This document shows, piece by piece, positions 8,931 through 17,000 of a stretch of 64,000 nucleotides of DNA. How positions within the stretch are numbered: position 1 is the stretch's first letter; every line of letters begins with the position of its first letter. The notes beneath the pieces were generated by a model. The model made no database searches. It saw only the letters and a list, made by a program, of their open reading frames with translations, and was not told the origin of the DNA. The translations under genes were made by a program, and so were the position numbers. The stretch is from Paenibacillus terrigena DSM 21567 (GTDB lineage: Bacteria; Bacillota; Bacilli; Paenibacillales; Paenibacillaceae): contig NZ_KB895421.1 of NCBI RefSeq assembly GCF_000374845.1, positions 62,001 through 126,000 on the forward strand, read 5' to 3'.

Positions 8931-9776
8931 GTGAAACCGTTCAACACCGGCTTTCAAGCAGCGGAAGACGTACCTTTTATGACACTGGATTCCTTAGGTT
9001 GTCAGGAGGTCGATTCAGCCAGCTATTCCTTTCAAGGCAATGAACGTCCGGACCGCGGTCATATCATTTTTCAATATACGCTGTCAGGCGAGGGACGTGT
9101 AGAGATCGACGGAACGACATACTGGCTGCCCGAAGGCACTGCCTTTCTCGTACAAGTGCCCAGTCCGCATCGTTACTATTACGATTCCGCATCCGAGCAG
9201 CCTTGGAAGTTCATTTGGCTCAATGCCCGGGGCGAAGATGCCCAGAGAATTTGGGATCGCATTATTGCTCAAGAAGGACCGGTTGTGACACTCGATGAGC
9301 ATGCCGAACCCATTCGCGCTTACTGGAAACTCTATCATCGTATGGTAACGGAGCAAATCCGCGATCCTTATACACTGTCTGTACTTGTCTATGAATGGAT
9401 GTTGACCTTGCTTCGGCCCCGATCCCATGCGACCACAAACGCACAGGATAGCCCGGTGATCCTCCAGGCCAAACAGTTCATGCACACCCATTACGCTCAG
9501 CCTATTACACTCGAAGAAATCGCCGCGAGCAGTCAGGTAAGTCGACATCATCTATGCCGCATTTTCCAGAAAATCGAGCATTGCTCACCCTTCGAATACT
9601 TACGCCGCCGACGTCTGGACGCCGCAATTACTCTACTTCGCCAATCAGACCTACCCATCCATGAGGTTGGGTTACAATGCGGGTTCGAGAGCCCCAGCTA
9701 TTTCGGCAAAGTCTTTCGACAGCACTATAACATGTCGCCAACCGAGTATCGGACTAAGTCTGTCTTTTCCGGATAA
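8931..9776 (+). CDS. AraC-family transcriptional regulator
   Basis: Sugar-responsive type regulator of 281 residues. It has an N-terminal cupin sensor (about 40-110, including HIIFQYTLSGEGRVEIDG and PSPHRYYY) and a C-terminal pair of helix-turn-helix units (about 185-275) with the AraC signatures LEEIAASSQVSRHHLCRIF and GFESPSYFGKVFR. I choose GTG 8931 because GGAGG sits 8 bases upstream; the in-frame TTG at 8913 lies before that ribosome site. Divergent placement from the GH31 gene suggests that it activates it in response to an oligosaccharide. A hairpin terminator follows. Confidence 0.88.
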   Translation: MKPFNTGFQAAEDVPFMTLDSLGCQEVDSASYSFQGNERPDRGHIIFQYTLSGEGRVEIDGTTYWLPEGTAFLVQVPSPHRYYYDSASEQPWKFIWLNARGEDAQRIWDRIIAQEGPVVTLDEHAEPIRAYWKLYHRMVTEQIRDPYTLSVLVYEWMLTLLRPRSHATTNAQDSPVILQAKQFMHTHYAQPITLEEIAASSQVSRHHLCRIFQKIEHCSPFEYLRRRRLDAAITLLRQSDLPIHEVGLQCGFESPSYFGKVFRQHYNMSPTEYRTKSVFSG

Positions 9777-9823
9777 CCAGTACTCTTCCTTTCCCATTCG
9801 ACGGGAGCTTCTGTTCAAAAAAA

Positions 9824-9869
9824 GGCTGCCCTCAGATCACTTCGCGTGATGCAGAGGACAGCCCTTTTG
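9824..9869. terminator. Bidirectional terminator
   Basis: Imperfect hairpin with arms GGCTGCCCTC (9824-9833) and GAGGACAGCC (9854-9863). CTTTT follows on the plus strand and seven A's precede it, giving a T-run on the minus strand. It serves both the AraC gene and the converging lipoprotein gene. Confidence 0.75.
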
Positions 9870-9879
9870 CTATAAAAAC

Positions 9880-11436
9880 TTATTTACTTGTGACATAGAA
9901 TTCGTAGTAATCCGGATCCCATTTCAATTGACCACCAAGCGCTTCGACGATGAATCGTAGTGGCACGTTCGATGCATCATAATCATCAACCAATACCGGT
10001 TGAGACATCGTCTTCGCTTCACCGTTCACATAAGCCGTTGTCGATCCGATCTTAAGCTCTACGGTAATATCGTTCAGTGCATCATAGACAACGATTTGTT
10101 TCGTAGCTGCATCCCATTTCACTTCTGCCTCAAACCCATCTGCAATGACGCTGAGTGGCACCATACCAACGCCGTCGAGTGTCCACCAGCCTGGATAGTA
10201 GTCATCACTTCCATAGCTATCTTCTTCGAATACGGAGAAGTCGGTTTTGCCAAGACCTAGGTCATTCTTCAGAATTCCGAAAGCAGCCGAGCTCTTATCG
10301 AAATTCGCCAAGAAGCCTTTGCCCGAAAGCGCATATCCATCCAGCTTCTCTACGCCTTTCGTTGTGTCGATGGCATCCAGCTTCACGGCTTTATTGATAT
10401 TCCACGACTCAGCCGCAGCACGTACAATAACCTTCTGAACCGGAATGTCTTCGATATCTGGAAGAGCAACCGTAAGCTCTAAGTTCTGTTTACGGACTTG
10501 ATCTTCGCTATCCACGTAGAGGTCTAGCTTCAAACCGGATTCTTTGCTAAGTACTTGCTTCACTTCATCTTGCTTCATAAGCGCTTCTGCTTGCGCATCG
10601 AAATCCTTCAGGATTTCATCAATTCCGTTCTTCACGAACTTGTAGAGTACCAACGAACCAACTTCCTTGTCCTTCGCTATGGAAGAAAAGAAGTTATCTT
10701 CTGCGCCTTGATCAGCGTAAATTCCCATTTGACTTTCAACAATTGGATAGAACGCATCGTATAATGCGGTTGTAATCTCGCGTAATCCCGCATCATCTTT
10801 GACCATATTCGTTAATAATGTCTTCACGAGACCGATGACTTCGTCACCATTAATCTCGATATGGAGCTTCTGCAGATTCAGGCTCTCCCCGTATACTGTA
10901 TATGTTACGGAAGATACCGATACGGTGTTCGGTACAGGTGCTTGCTTCACGAGGTAGGCACCTAGCTTCTGAACAGCTCCCCGGAACACATCTTGCGATT
11001 TCTCGATTTCGGCAACCAGCTCGCCTTCCAACTCTTCATTGGCTAGAGAGACAACGACCGGTTTCTTAATCCCTTCAATCCACACGGTTACATTCGTGTC
11101 TTCCATGCCAAGTTTGAAAGGTACAGCCTTCCCGCCATATGTAATCTTCCCTGTTAATGACATATGTGATGGATCTTGTGCTACCGCATGGTCAATGTCC
11201 AATTTAAAGCCATTTACAAGATCAATAATCTTCTTGTCCTCAGCTGTTAATGCGCCGTCTTTACGAGGGATTAACTCCACAGACAAGTTTTGGCTGGATT
11301 CACTAGACTTCACGTTGAGACTGTTCTCAACAACTTTGACAATATTCACTCCGCCGATCGATTGACAGCCTGCAAGCACGACCATCATCGCGACTAGCGT
11401 GACGCCTAACCACTTTTTCCACGTCTTCGCTCTCAT
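9880..11436 (-). CDS. Lipoprotein with C-terminal copper-amine-oxidase-N (stalk) domain
   Basis: Membrane-anchored extracellular lipoprotein of 518 residues. It has a signal peptide ending in the lipobox LAGC (Cys near residue 24), a long central region of mixed alpha/beta character that I do not recognise, and a C-terminal stalk domain with the repeating pattern seen in PLSVIADGFEAEVKWDAATK and VPLRFIVEALGGQLKWD. That domain is common on the surface of Paenibacillus and relatives and is not itself catalytic. ATG 11436 has AAGGGG 8 bases upstream; an in-frame GTG at 11454 contains no site of its own. It has no same-strand partner within 1 kb. Function unknown. Confidence 0.82.
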   Translation of the reverse strand: MRAKTWKKWLGVTLVAMMVVLAGCQSIGGVNIVKVVENSLNVKSSESSQNLSVELIPRKDGALTAEDKKIIDLVNGFKLDIDHAVAQDPSHMSLTGKITYGGKAVPFKLGMEDTNVTVWIEGIKKPVVVSLANEELEGELVAEIEKSQDVFRGAVQKLGAYLVKQAPVPNTVSVSSVTYTVYGESLNLQKLHIEINGDEVIGLVKTLLTNMVKDDAGLREITTALYDAFYPIVESQMGIYADQGAEDNFFSSIAKDKEVGSLVLYKFVKNGIDEILKDFDAQAEALMKQDEVKQVLSKESGLKLDLYVDSEDQVRKQNLELTVALPDIEDIPVQKVIVRAAAESWNINKAVKLDAIDTTKGVEKLDGYALSGKGFLANFDKSSAAFGILKNDLGLGKTDFSVFEEDSYGSDDYYPGWWTLDGVGMVPLSVIADGFEAEVKWDAATKQIVVYDALNDITVELKIGSTTAYVNGEAKTMSQPVLVDDYDASNVPLRFIVEALGGQLKWDPDYYEFYVTSK

Positions 11437-11676
11437 TTCTTTTTCCCCTTCCACTATGTAACAATTATACTAATCTCTTTATTATCCCAAAGCTTTCCAA
11501 AACTGTACAGTGAAAAAAAACCTATATTTCTTACAACATTCGATCAAACATGGCATTTTTATGACAAAATTGATAGAAACGGATCGTAAAACAATCTAGC
11601 CTTCGAGAACCTATGAATATAGCGCTTACTTCAATCTACAGCTTCTCAAACTTCAAAATACGGTGATTCCCACCAT

Positions 11677-11705
11677 TTTACAAAAATCTCACACAGGCGT
11701 ATGAT
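11677..11705 (+). promoter_or_regulatory. Sigma-A promoter of the c-di-AMP riboswitch transcript
   Basis: TTTACA (11677-11682), 17-base spacer, TATGAT (11700-11705). The predicted start near 11712 coincides with the first paired bases of the riboswitch. Confidence 0.65.
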
Positions 11706-11710
11706 ACAGC

Positions 11711-11862
11711 CAATTGATTAATCGCTGAATTCTCATGATGAGAGAAGCGGGGGAACCAACTATGAAGCTAATCTAGCTTCTTGGGGTGAATCGGCTGTAA
11801 GCCGTAGGGTTATCTCTCAGACCCGAATCCGACAGCTAACCTCGTAAGCGATCCATTGAGAG
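11711..11862 (+). promoter_or_regulatory. Cyclic di-AMP riboswitch (ydaO-yuaA class)
   Basis: Carries the hallmark blocks of the ydaO-yuaA aptamer: GCGGGGGAACC, then TTGGGGTGAATC, then ACCCGAATCCGACAGCTAAC followed by CTCGTAAGC. Closing pairing is formed by ATCGCT (11721-11726) with AGCGAT (11847-11852) and flanking CAAT/ATTG. In this class ligand binding stabilises the aptamer and favours the downstream terminator, so high c-di-AMP would switch the next gene off. Confidence 0.92.
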
Positions 11863-11923
11863 AGGTCTCGCATCGTATTGCGCGCTCTCTTCGTGCTGCT
11901 CTTCGCAAGTGTGAGCGGTACGC

Positions 11924-11970
11924 AAGAAGCCCACGAACAGAGGAATCCTCTATTTCGTGGGCTTCTTTTT
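11924..11970 (+). terminator. Riboswitch-controlled intrinsic terminator
   Basis: Fourteen-bp perfect stem, arms AAGAAGCCCACGAA (11924-11937) and TTCGTGGGCTTCTT (11954-11967), ending in TTTTT. It lies between aptamer and gene, as an expression platform should. Confidence 0.88.
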
Positions 11971-12004
11971 GTCGATCATATATATCGTTAAGGAGATGCT
12001 TCGT

Positions 12005-12406
12005 ATGAACATGAACGCAACACACACGGTTTCGATGAAGAATCAACTATCAAGCCAACTGAGACAAATCGAAATTTTCCAATTGGAGGATTCTGACCAT
12101 GCCACCACACTGATACTCAAGTTATCCAATGGCGTGCGTGTCGGCTGGGGGGAGTATCGAATCGTTGCCTCTCCACCGACCGATTTGGTGAAATGGGCTT
12201 CCACGTACCATCATTTAGCAGGTATGAGTGCCATCCAAGCGATCGACTATCTCGTCCGTAATGGTGGTTCATGGCATCCCGCTAAAATCCAGCTCATCGA
12301 ATCGGCACTCTTGGATTTATGCAGTACGAACGATCCTACATTTACATATAACGTCAATGATCTAACAAACTTAGCTGTGGCTTATTACATCTTCATTCTC
12401 GAATGA
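12005..12406 (+). CDS. Orphan protein resembling the enolase-superfamily N-terminal (MR/MLE-N) domain
   Basis: 133-residue cytosolic protein of unknown function, the only gene behind the c-di-AMP riboswitch. Residues from about 20 to 110 follow the pattern of the mandelate-racemase/muconate-lactonising N-terminal capping domain: a first strand IEIFQLED, then TTLILKLSNGVRVGWGEY (compare the family's GxxGWGE), a helix after TDLVKWAS, LAGMSAIQAIDYL, and IESALLDLCS (compare AIEMALWDLAG). The catalytic barrel that normally follows is absent, so no enolase-type chemistry is expected. ATG 12005 has AAGGAG 8 bases upstream; upstream in-frame codons lie inside the terminator. Its end overlaps the converging minJ by 22 bases. 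The family assignment is by eye and tentative. Confidence 0.7.
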   Translation: MNMNATHTVSMKNQLSSQLRQIEIFQLEDSDHATTLILKLSNGVRVGWGEYRIVASPPTDLVKWASTYHHLAGMSAIQAIDYLVRNGGSWHPAKIQLIESALLDLCSTNDPTFTYNVNDLTNLAVAYYIFILE

Positions 12407-13659
12407 ACACCTGCTAGCTTCATCCGCACGATCGTGAAGATCGAAGCTGGCCCTTTGCCCACATAATAAGAAGCATCCTGATCCGGGGCGAGAATAACGC
12501 CAAGCTGATGGTGTTCCCCTGCGAATATCGCCCGCTGCAAGAACTTAATCTCTCCAGCGAGGTTAATCACTTCCAGCTTACAAAATGCGGGGTTGGTGCG
12601 AAGCGCTTGGTGCAGCTCTTCCTTCGTACGCACTGCAACCCCGTTCACTTTATGTACAATCTCGCCCGGTTCAATCCCGAGCTCCTGTGCAGGCGTCCCT
12701 GGAATAACCGCCAAGACGTGCAATCCTCGATCATCATGAACATACAACGGGCTGCGCTCGGCTTCTTCCTTCGTGCTGTACCAATAGATCCATTCATGCA
12801 TCGCGATCGCGAACAAGGCTGCGACGAGCATGAGCGGACTCCATAGCCCCGCAGCGAATGCGAGCCCTAGCAAAACAATACTATATACCATTAACCAGAA
12901 CGAGCTCTGTTTGACCTTCTCCTGCGGCAATCGGGATTGTGTCCATTCACTGAAACCGATGACAACAGGAAACGCCATGAGCATCCAGCCATTCGTCCAC
13001 GCTTCCCCACCGAAGAATGGCGTCCAAGGAAGTACCGATCCAACCGTCTGTGCCGGAATCATCAGAAACAAGGGGACAGGCCAATAACTTTGCATTTGAT
13101 AGCCCCCTACGAGCTTCCCTCGTTTCCCTTCCACAAATAACGGACTCGCGAACTTTGCCCCTTGCAAGCGAATCAGAATCGCTTCCGCCAAATGCAGCAA
13201 TGCAACCAAAGCCGCTAATGCCGGTATGTCGAGTGATCGCAGCGTCGTAAGCACCGATCCAGCAAACCCCGTCAGCTCCCAATCCGGGAACCGATCGGCA
13301 ATAAACTGTAGCACACCAAGTACCCCTACGGCATATGCAAGACATAAGAACCGGACACGGAATAGCATTAAAATCAGTACAACGAACCATACGAGCAGAA
13401 TTGCCTCCGTCGTCAGCGTCATTCCTGTGAAAGCTGAGACGAGTGAGATCCCAATCCCCGCAAGTAATCCACCAAGTAAGGTACGTATCAGTTGATCCCC
13501 TAGTGCGTGCATTTTGACAGAGAACAGCTTACGTTCCAACATCACCTGACGACGATATTGGAAGACAATCAGAATAATCGCTATATATAGAAACGGCTGT
13601 AAAAACATTTGCACGATCGCTTCAACAATATTCCATAAGATCTCCATTACAATTCCCAT
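12385..13659 (-). CDS. minJ: MinJ-like membrane PDZ protein (division-site topology factor)
   Basis: Polytopic membrane protein, 424 residues, with about eight hydrophobic segments over residues 1-290 and a C-terminal PDZ domain (about 310-385) containing VIPGTPAQELGIEPGEIVHKVNG. This is the architecture of Bacillus MinJ, which bridges DivIVA and MinD at the septum. Gene order with ctpB, an M23 peptidase and ftsXE matches the Bacillus region holding minJ, which supports the name. A terminator separates it from ctpB, so it probably has its own promoter. The ATG at 13659 has GGGGG 8 bases upstream; a second ATG at 13647 is possible. Confidence 0.82.
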   Translation of the reverse strand: MGIVMEILWNIVEAIVQMFLQPFLYIAIILIVFQYRRQVMLERKLFSVKMHALGDQLIRTLLGGLLAGIGISLVSAFTGMTLTTEAILLVWFVVLILMLFRVRFLCLAYAVGVLGVLQFIADRFPDWELTGFAGSVLTTLRSLDIPALAALVALLHLAEAILIRLQGAKFASPLFVEGKRGKLVGGYQMQSYWPVPLFLMIPAQTVGSVLPWTPFFGGEAWTNGWMLMAFPVVIGFSEWTQSRLPQEKVKQSSFWLMVYSIVLLGLAFAAGLWSPLMLVAALFAIAMHEWIYWYSTKEEAERSPLYVHDDRGLHVLAVIPGTPAQELGIEPGEIVHKVNGVAVRTKEELHQALRTNPAFCKLEVINLAGEIKFLQRAIFAGEHHQLGVILAPDQDASYYVGKGPASIFTIVRMKLAGVHSRMKM

Positions 13660-13693
13660 TCCTCAACCCCCAATTCATTCGTAAGTAAGGCAC

Positions 13694-13725
13694 AAAAAAG
13701 AGAAGGCTAAATCCTAAGCCTTCTC
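13694..13725 (-). terminator. Terminator between ctpB and minJ
   Basis: Arms GAGAAGGCT (13700-13708) and AGCCTTCTC (13717-13725). On the minus strand the stem is followed by TTTTTT (13699-13694). It starts 18 bases past the ctpB stop. Confidence 0.85.
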
Positions 13726-13742
13726 ACCATATTCGACGCGGA

Positions 13743-15188
13743 CTAACGAATTTCCTCCCGGAGCACTTCGACCGCTTTGTTCAATTGTGTATCGTACTTC
13801 GGATCTTGAAGACGTATCTTGATGCCAGCCTCGAGCTTCTGGGCTGTCGCATCATCCACATAACCTGTCTCCGGCAAGCCCGATTGCATCTGGAACGCTC
13901 GCACTGCCTGCTCAGTCTTATGATCGAAATAACCGTCCTTACGGCCCGGATGATAAGCAAGACCCTCTAGCATCACTTGCAGGTTCTTCACATCTTCATT
14001 ATTCATATCGTATTTCAGTTCTTCCTTCTGCGACAGCCGAGCGACAAAATAATAATCCGGCTCCTTCACTTCCAAATCCGGCTTAATGCCGCTCTTATGC
14101 ACCCAAGTCCCTTTGGGAGTGAGCCACTTCGCGAACGTCATCTTGAGCAAGCTGCCGTCATCGAACTCTTCCTTGTATGTGACCTGCATGGTTCCTTTGC
14201 CGAAAGATGATACGCCTACGAGCTTCGCTAGCTGATGATCTTGCAACGCGCCAGCCAGAATCTCTGAGGCGCTCGCGCTGCCTTCATTAATTAACGTAAT
14301 CATCGGATATTTTTTCGTCCCTTTCCCACGGGACAACGCCTTCGTCACCTTCTCATCCCGACGTTCCTGCTGATAGATCACCTGTCCAGATGGAATGAAA
14401 TTCTCTGCAATGTCCGTTACAACGGGAACGAAGCCGCCAGGATTGTTACGCACATCAATGATTAGCCCTTTCATGCCGCCTTGTTCCAGCTTCGTTAGTT
14501 CCTCTTTGAATCGTTTTCCCGTATTCATCGAGAACTGACGAATTTCAATCAGTCCGATCTTCTGGTCTAACATTTGCCCATGCACCGTCTCCAGACTAAT
14601 GTCCTCCCGGATGACCTCGAATTCGAGCAATGCATCAACACCCGTACGGCGAACTTTGATCTTCGCCTTCGTTCCTTTCGGACCACGAATGCGGTCAATG
14701 GCTTCACTTAGCTTCAGCCCGTCCAGCTTCTCACCATTAATCGAGACGAATACATCCTTCGGTAAGATTCCTGCGCGTTCTGCCGGAGTACCCTTGATCG
14801 GTGACAATACCGTTACCTTGTTATCCTCCATGGTCACTTCCGCACCAATGCCCGTGTAGGTCCCTTCCAAGCTCGATGCGAATTGCCCTGCGGATTGCTC
14901 ATTCATATATACGGAGTAAGGGTCTTTGAGCGCATCCATCATGCCATTCACTGCGCCGTCAATGACCTTCTCCCGATCAACATCACTATAATATTGACCT
15001 TCGATCAATTGCAGTGTTGTGTTCAACTTCTTAAATTCATTGTTCGTAAACCCAGAGAACTTCGTCGTGCTCGCTTGTCGATCACCACTTGTCAAAATCG
15101 GGTTCTCCACCACCGTCAACGTAATTAGGCACGTTGCGAACATGGTGAGCAGAACAAATGCGATCACTGCCCGACCTGTAAATTTCAC
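13743..15188 (-). CDS. ctpB: Carboxy-terminal processing serine protease, S41 family (CtpB-like)
   Basis: Membrane-anchored periplasmic protease of 481 residues. Order: one N-terminal membrane anchor, PDZ domain (about 95-170, GIGAEVTMEDNKVTV to VFVSINGEKLDG), S41 catalytic domain with the Ser of GSASASEI near residue 306 and the Lys of SSFGKGTMQ near 331, then a C-terminal peptidoglycan-binding domain (about 405-455). In Bacillus CtpB processes SpoIVFA during sporulation. I use GTG 15188 with AAGGTGGTGA upstream, which gives almost exactly the Bacillus length; a longer in-frame start at 15275 adds a hydrophilic stretch that no ribosome site supports. Confidence 0.92.
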   Translation of the reverse strand: MKFTGRAVIAFVLLTMFATCLITLTVVENPILTSGDRQASTTKFSGFTNNEFKKLNTTLQLIEGQYYSDVDREKVIDGAVNGMMDALKDPYSVYMNEQSAGQFASSLEGTYTGIGAEVTMEDNKVTVLSPIKGTPAERAGILPKDVFVSINGEKLDGLKLSEAIDRIRGPKGTKAKIKVRRTGVDALLEFEVIREDISLETVHGQMLDQKIGLIEIRQFSMNTGKRFKEELTKLEQGGMKGLIIDVRNNPGGFVPVVTDIAENFIPSGQVIYQQERRDEKVTKALSRGKGTKKYPMITLINEGSASASEILAGALQDHQLAKLVGVSSFGKGTMQVTYKEEFDDGSLLKMTFAKWLTPKGTWVHKSGIKPDLEVKEPDYYFVARLSQKEELKYDMNNEDVKNLQVMLEGLAYHPGRKDGYFDHKTEQAVRAFQMQSGLPETGYVDDATAQKLEAGIKIRLQDPKYDTQLNKAVEVLREEIR

Positions 15189-15336
15189 AAGAATCACCAC
15201 CTTATAACCAACTCCCGCAGGAGTGGTTTCCATCTTTTCACAAGATTCTCGTGGTAGTATATGACAAGCATGCACCTTTTATTTGCATATTTCAGGCGAG
15301 AGTGAGAAAAGTCTACCCTGCAGTCTATAAATGCAT

Positions 15337-15504
15337 GTTCAAAAAGTCAGCTTTTCAGCACCGAGAAGGTTGCGAGAACCCGAAGAAAGAGGAACGGAGT
15401 TTAGGAGAAACCTAAATGAGTACCGGACTTCGAGGGTGAACGCAAGATTCGATGCCGAATTCGCTTCATGACACACTTCGTGATCAAAAGATGACTTTTT
15501 GAAC
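15337..15504. repeat. Repeat family A, copy 1 (168 bp, terminal inverted repeats)
   Basis: Ends are a 13-bp perfect inverted repeat, GTTCAAAAAGTCA (15337-15349) and TGACTTTTTGAAC (15492-15504). The interior includes a 72-base block (15389-15460) identical to 16878-16949 in copy 2, with the small hairpin TTTAGG-loop-CCTAAA, and a shared GGTTGCGAGAACC. There is no open frame of note. It fills the gap between the M23 gene and ctpB. It looks like a small non-autonomous, structured element. Confidence 0.8.
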
Positions 15505-15509
15505 TACCA

Positions 15510-16688
15510 TTATAAATTCAAGTAACCGACTGGGTTCTTCGGTACTTCATTCACCCGCACTTCGAAATGCAAATGGTTTCCTGTCGACTGCCCCGTACTG
15601 CCTACTTCAGCTATTTTCTGGCCTTTCTTCACTTCCTGGCCTTTCTCAACGACGATCCCGCCATTACGGATATGTCCGTATAACGTCCATATTCCATTGC
15701 CGTGGTTAATGATGACACAGTTCCCGTACCCACTAACCGTCTGAGCAACGATGACGATCCCTGCTTCTGCAGCATAAATTGGTGTGCCTTTCGGCGCGGC
15801 GAAATCAAGCCCTGTGTGCATTTTCCCCTTTTGCCCTGTCACAGGATGGGTCCGTGGTCCGAATCCAGATGAAATTCGGAAGGTCTGGATTGGCATACCC
15901 AGCTTGCCGCCTTTATATTTCGGTTTGAATTTTTTCTTCTTCTCTTGCAGCTCCGCTGTCTTCTTCGCGAGCTCCATGACGAATTTCTCTTGCTCATCGC
16001 TGATCTCTTCGCCCTCTTCAATCTTCTTACTGAGACTCGCGATCATCACTTCTTTTTGCTTCTCTTTGCCTGCAAGCTCTTCCTTGGTGAGGTTCATTTT
16101 GGTATAGAGCCCTCGAACTTGCTTCAGATCGCCCTCAACCTGCTTCTTCTTATCGATAACCAGCAGCTTGTCCCGTTTGTTGTCGGCCAGAATATCTTTG
16201 TCCTGACCTACAACCGATTTCAACATATCAATACGATCTAGAAAATCCGAGAAGCTCGCCGAATCGAGCAGTACATCGAGATAGGAGACAAATCCATTCG
16301 TATACATGAGACGCAAGCGCGAATCAAGCAGCTCACTTCGGCTCTGAACACGTTTGGTCGCTTCTTCAAGTTCAACCGCTGCCAGGCGAAGCTTCTCCTC
16401 CGTCTGGTCGATCTGTTCAGAAGTATTCATCATATCTTTGGTCACATCATTAATTTGCGCCATAATAACCGTGATTTCTGAAGACGTACGTTCTTTGGCA
16501 AACTTCGCTTCCTTCACGCTCTTCTCGGCGAGCTGCTGTTTCTTCATCGCGGAACGCTGTTGCTGTTGTAATTTCTTGATTTCTTTATTAATTTTATCGA
16601 GCTCCGACTCCGCATGGGTCTGCATCGGTGGCACCATCGTAAAGATAAGACCCATCATGATAAGCAATAACATCAGTTTCTTCTTCAA
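15510..16688 (-). CDS. EnvC/CwlO-like coiled-coil M23 metallopeptidase
   Basis: Secreted peptidoglycan hydrolase of 392 residues. It has a signal peptide (cleavage near THA-ESE at about 27), a long coiled coil (about 28-255, rich in Lys, Glu and Gln) and a C-terminal LytM/M23 domain with all zinc motifs (GPRTHPVTG, HTGLDF, HLHFEV). The layout is that of hydrolases or activators switched on by FtsEX through the coiled coil, and ftsX-ftsE lie directly upstream on the same strand. The start is TTG 16688 with GGAGGGG 8 bases upstream. Unusually, the gene is flanked on both sides by copies of repeat family A in the same orientation. Confidence 0.92.
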   Translation of the reverse strand: MKKKLMLLLIMMGLIFTMVPPMQTHAESELDKINKEIKKLQQQQRSAMKKQQLAEKSVKEAKFAKERTSSEITVIMAQINDVTKDMMNTSEQIDQTEEKLRLAAVELEEATKRVQSRSELLDSRLRLMYTNGFVSYLDVLLDSASFSDFLDRIDMLKSVVGQDKDILADNKRDKLLVIDKKKQVEGDLKQVRGLYTKMNLTKEELAGKEKQKEVMIASLSKKIEEGEEISDEQEKFVMELAKKTAELQEKKKKFKPKYKGGKLGMPIQTFRISSGFGPRTHPVTGQKGKMHTGLDFAAPKGTPIYAAEAGIVIVAQTVSGYGNCVIINHGNGIWTLYGHIRNGGIVVEKGQEVKKGQKIAEVGSTGQSTGNHLHFEVRVNEVPKNPVGYLNL

Positions 16689-16752
16689 AAGACTTTCCCC
16701 TCCATGTTCTTCAGGTTCTTCTTCGATTATGAAACTAAAATAATAAATAAGA

Positions 16753-16993
16753 GTTCAAAATTCGACTTGCTAGCACCTGAAAGTTTCCAAAGGAAACTCT
16801 CATCGAATGCATAATCTTAGGTTGCGAGAACCTAAAGCCAGGCTTACGAAGCGAGTTTTTCTACGAAAAACTTTCAAGAGGAACGGAGTTTAGGAGAAAC
16901 CTAAATGAGTACCGGACTTCGAGGGTGAACGCAAGATTCGATGCCGAATATCCTTCTCGATTCAACATCGTGATAGTAAGGTGAATTTTGAAC
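16753..16993. repeat. Repeat family A, copy 2 (241 bp, terminal inverted repeats)
   Basis: Ends are GTTCAAAATTC (16753-16763) and GAATTTTGAAC (16983-16993). The interior is a string of short perfect hairpins: AGTTTCC-AAA-GGAAACT, TTAGGTT-GCGAG-AACCTAA, AGTTTTTC-TAC-GAAAAACT (16854-16872) and TTTAGG-AGAAA-CCTAAA. It contains the same 72-base block as copy 1 (here 16878-16949). It fills the gap between ftsX and the M23 gene. Confidence 0.8.
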
Positions 16994-17000
16994 TACCATT

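Noticed and set aside
9084-9551. 155-codon minus-strand frame inside the AraC gene
   Set aside because: Antisense shadow of a well-supported AraC coding region; no ribosome site or recognisable motif.
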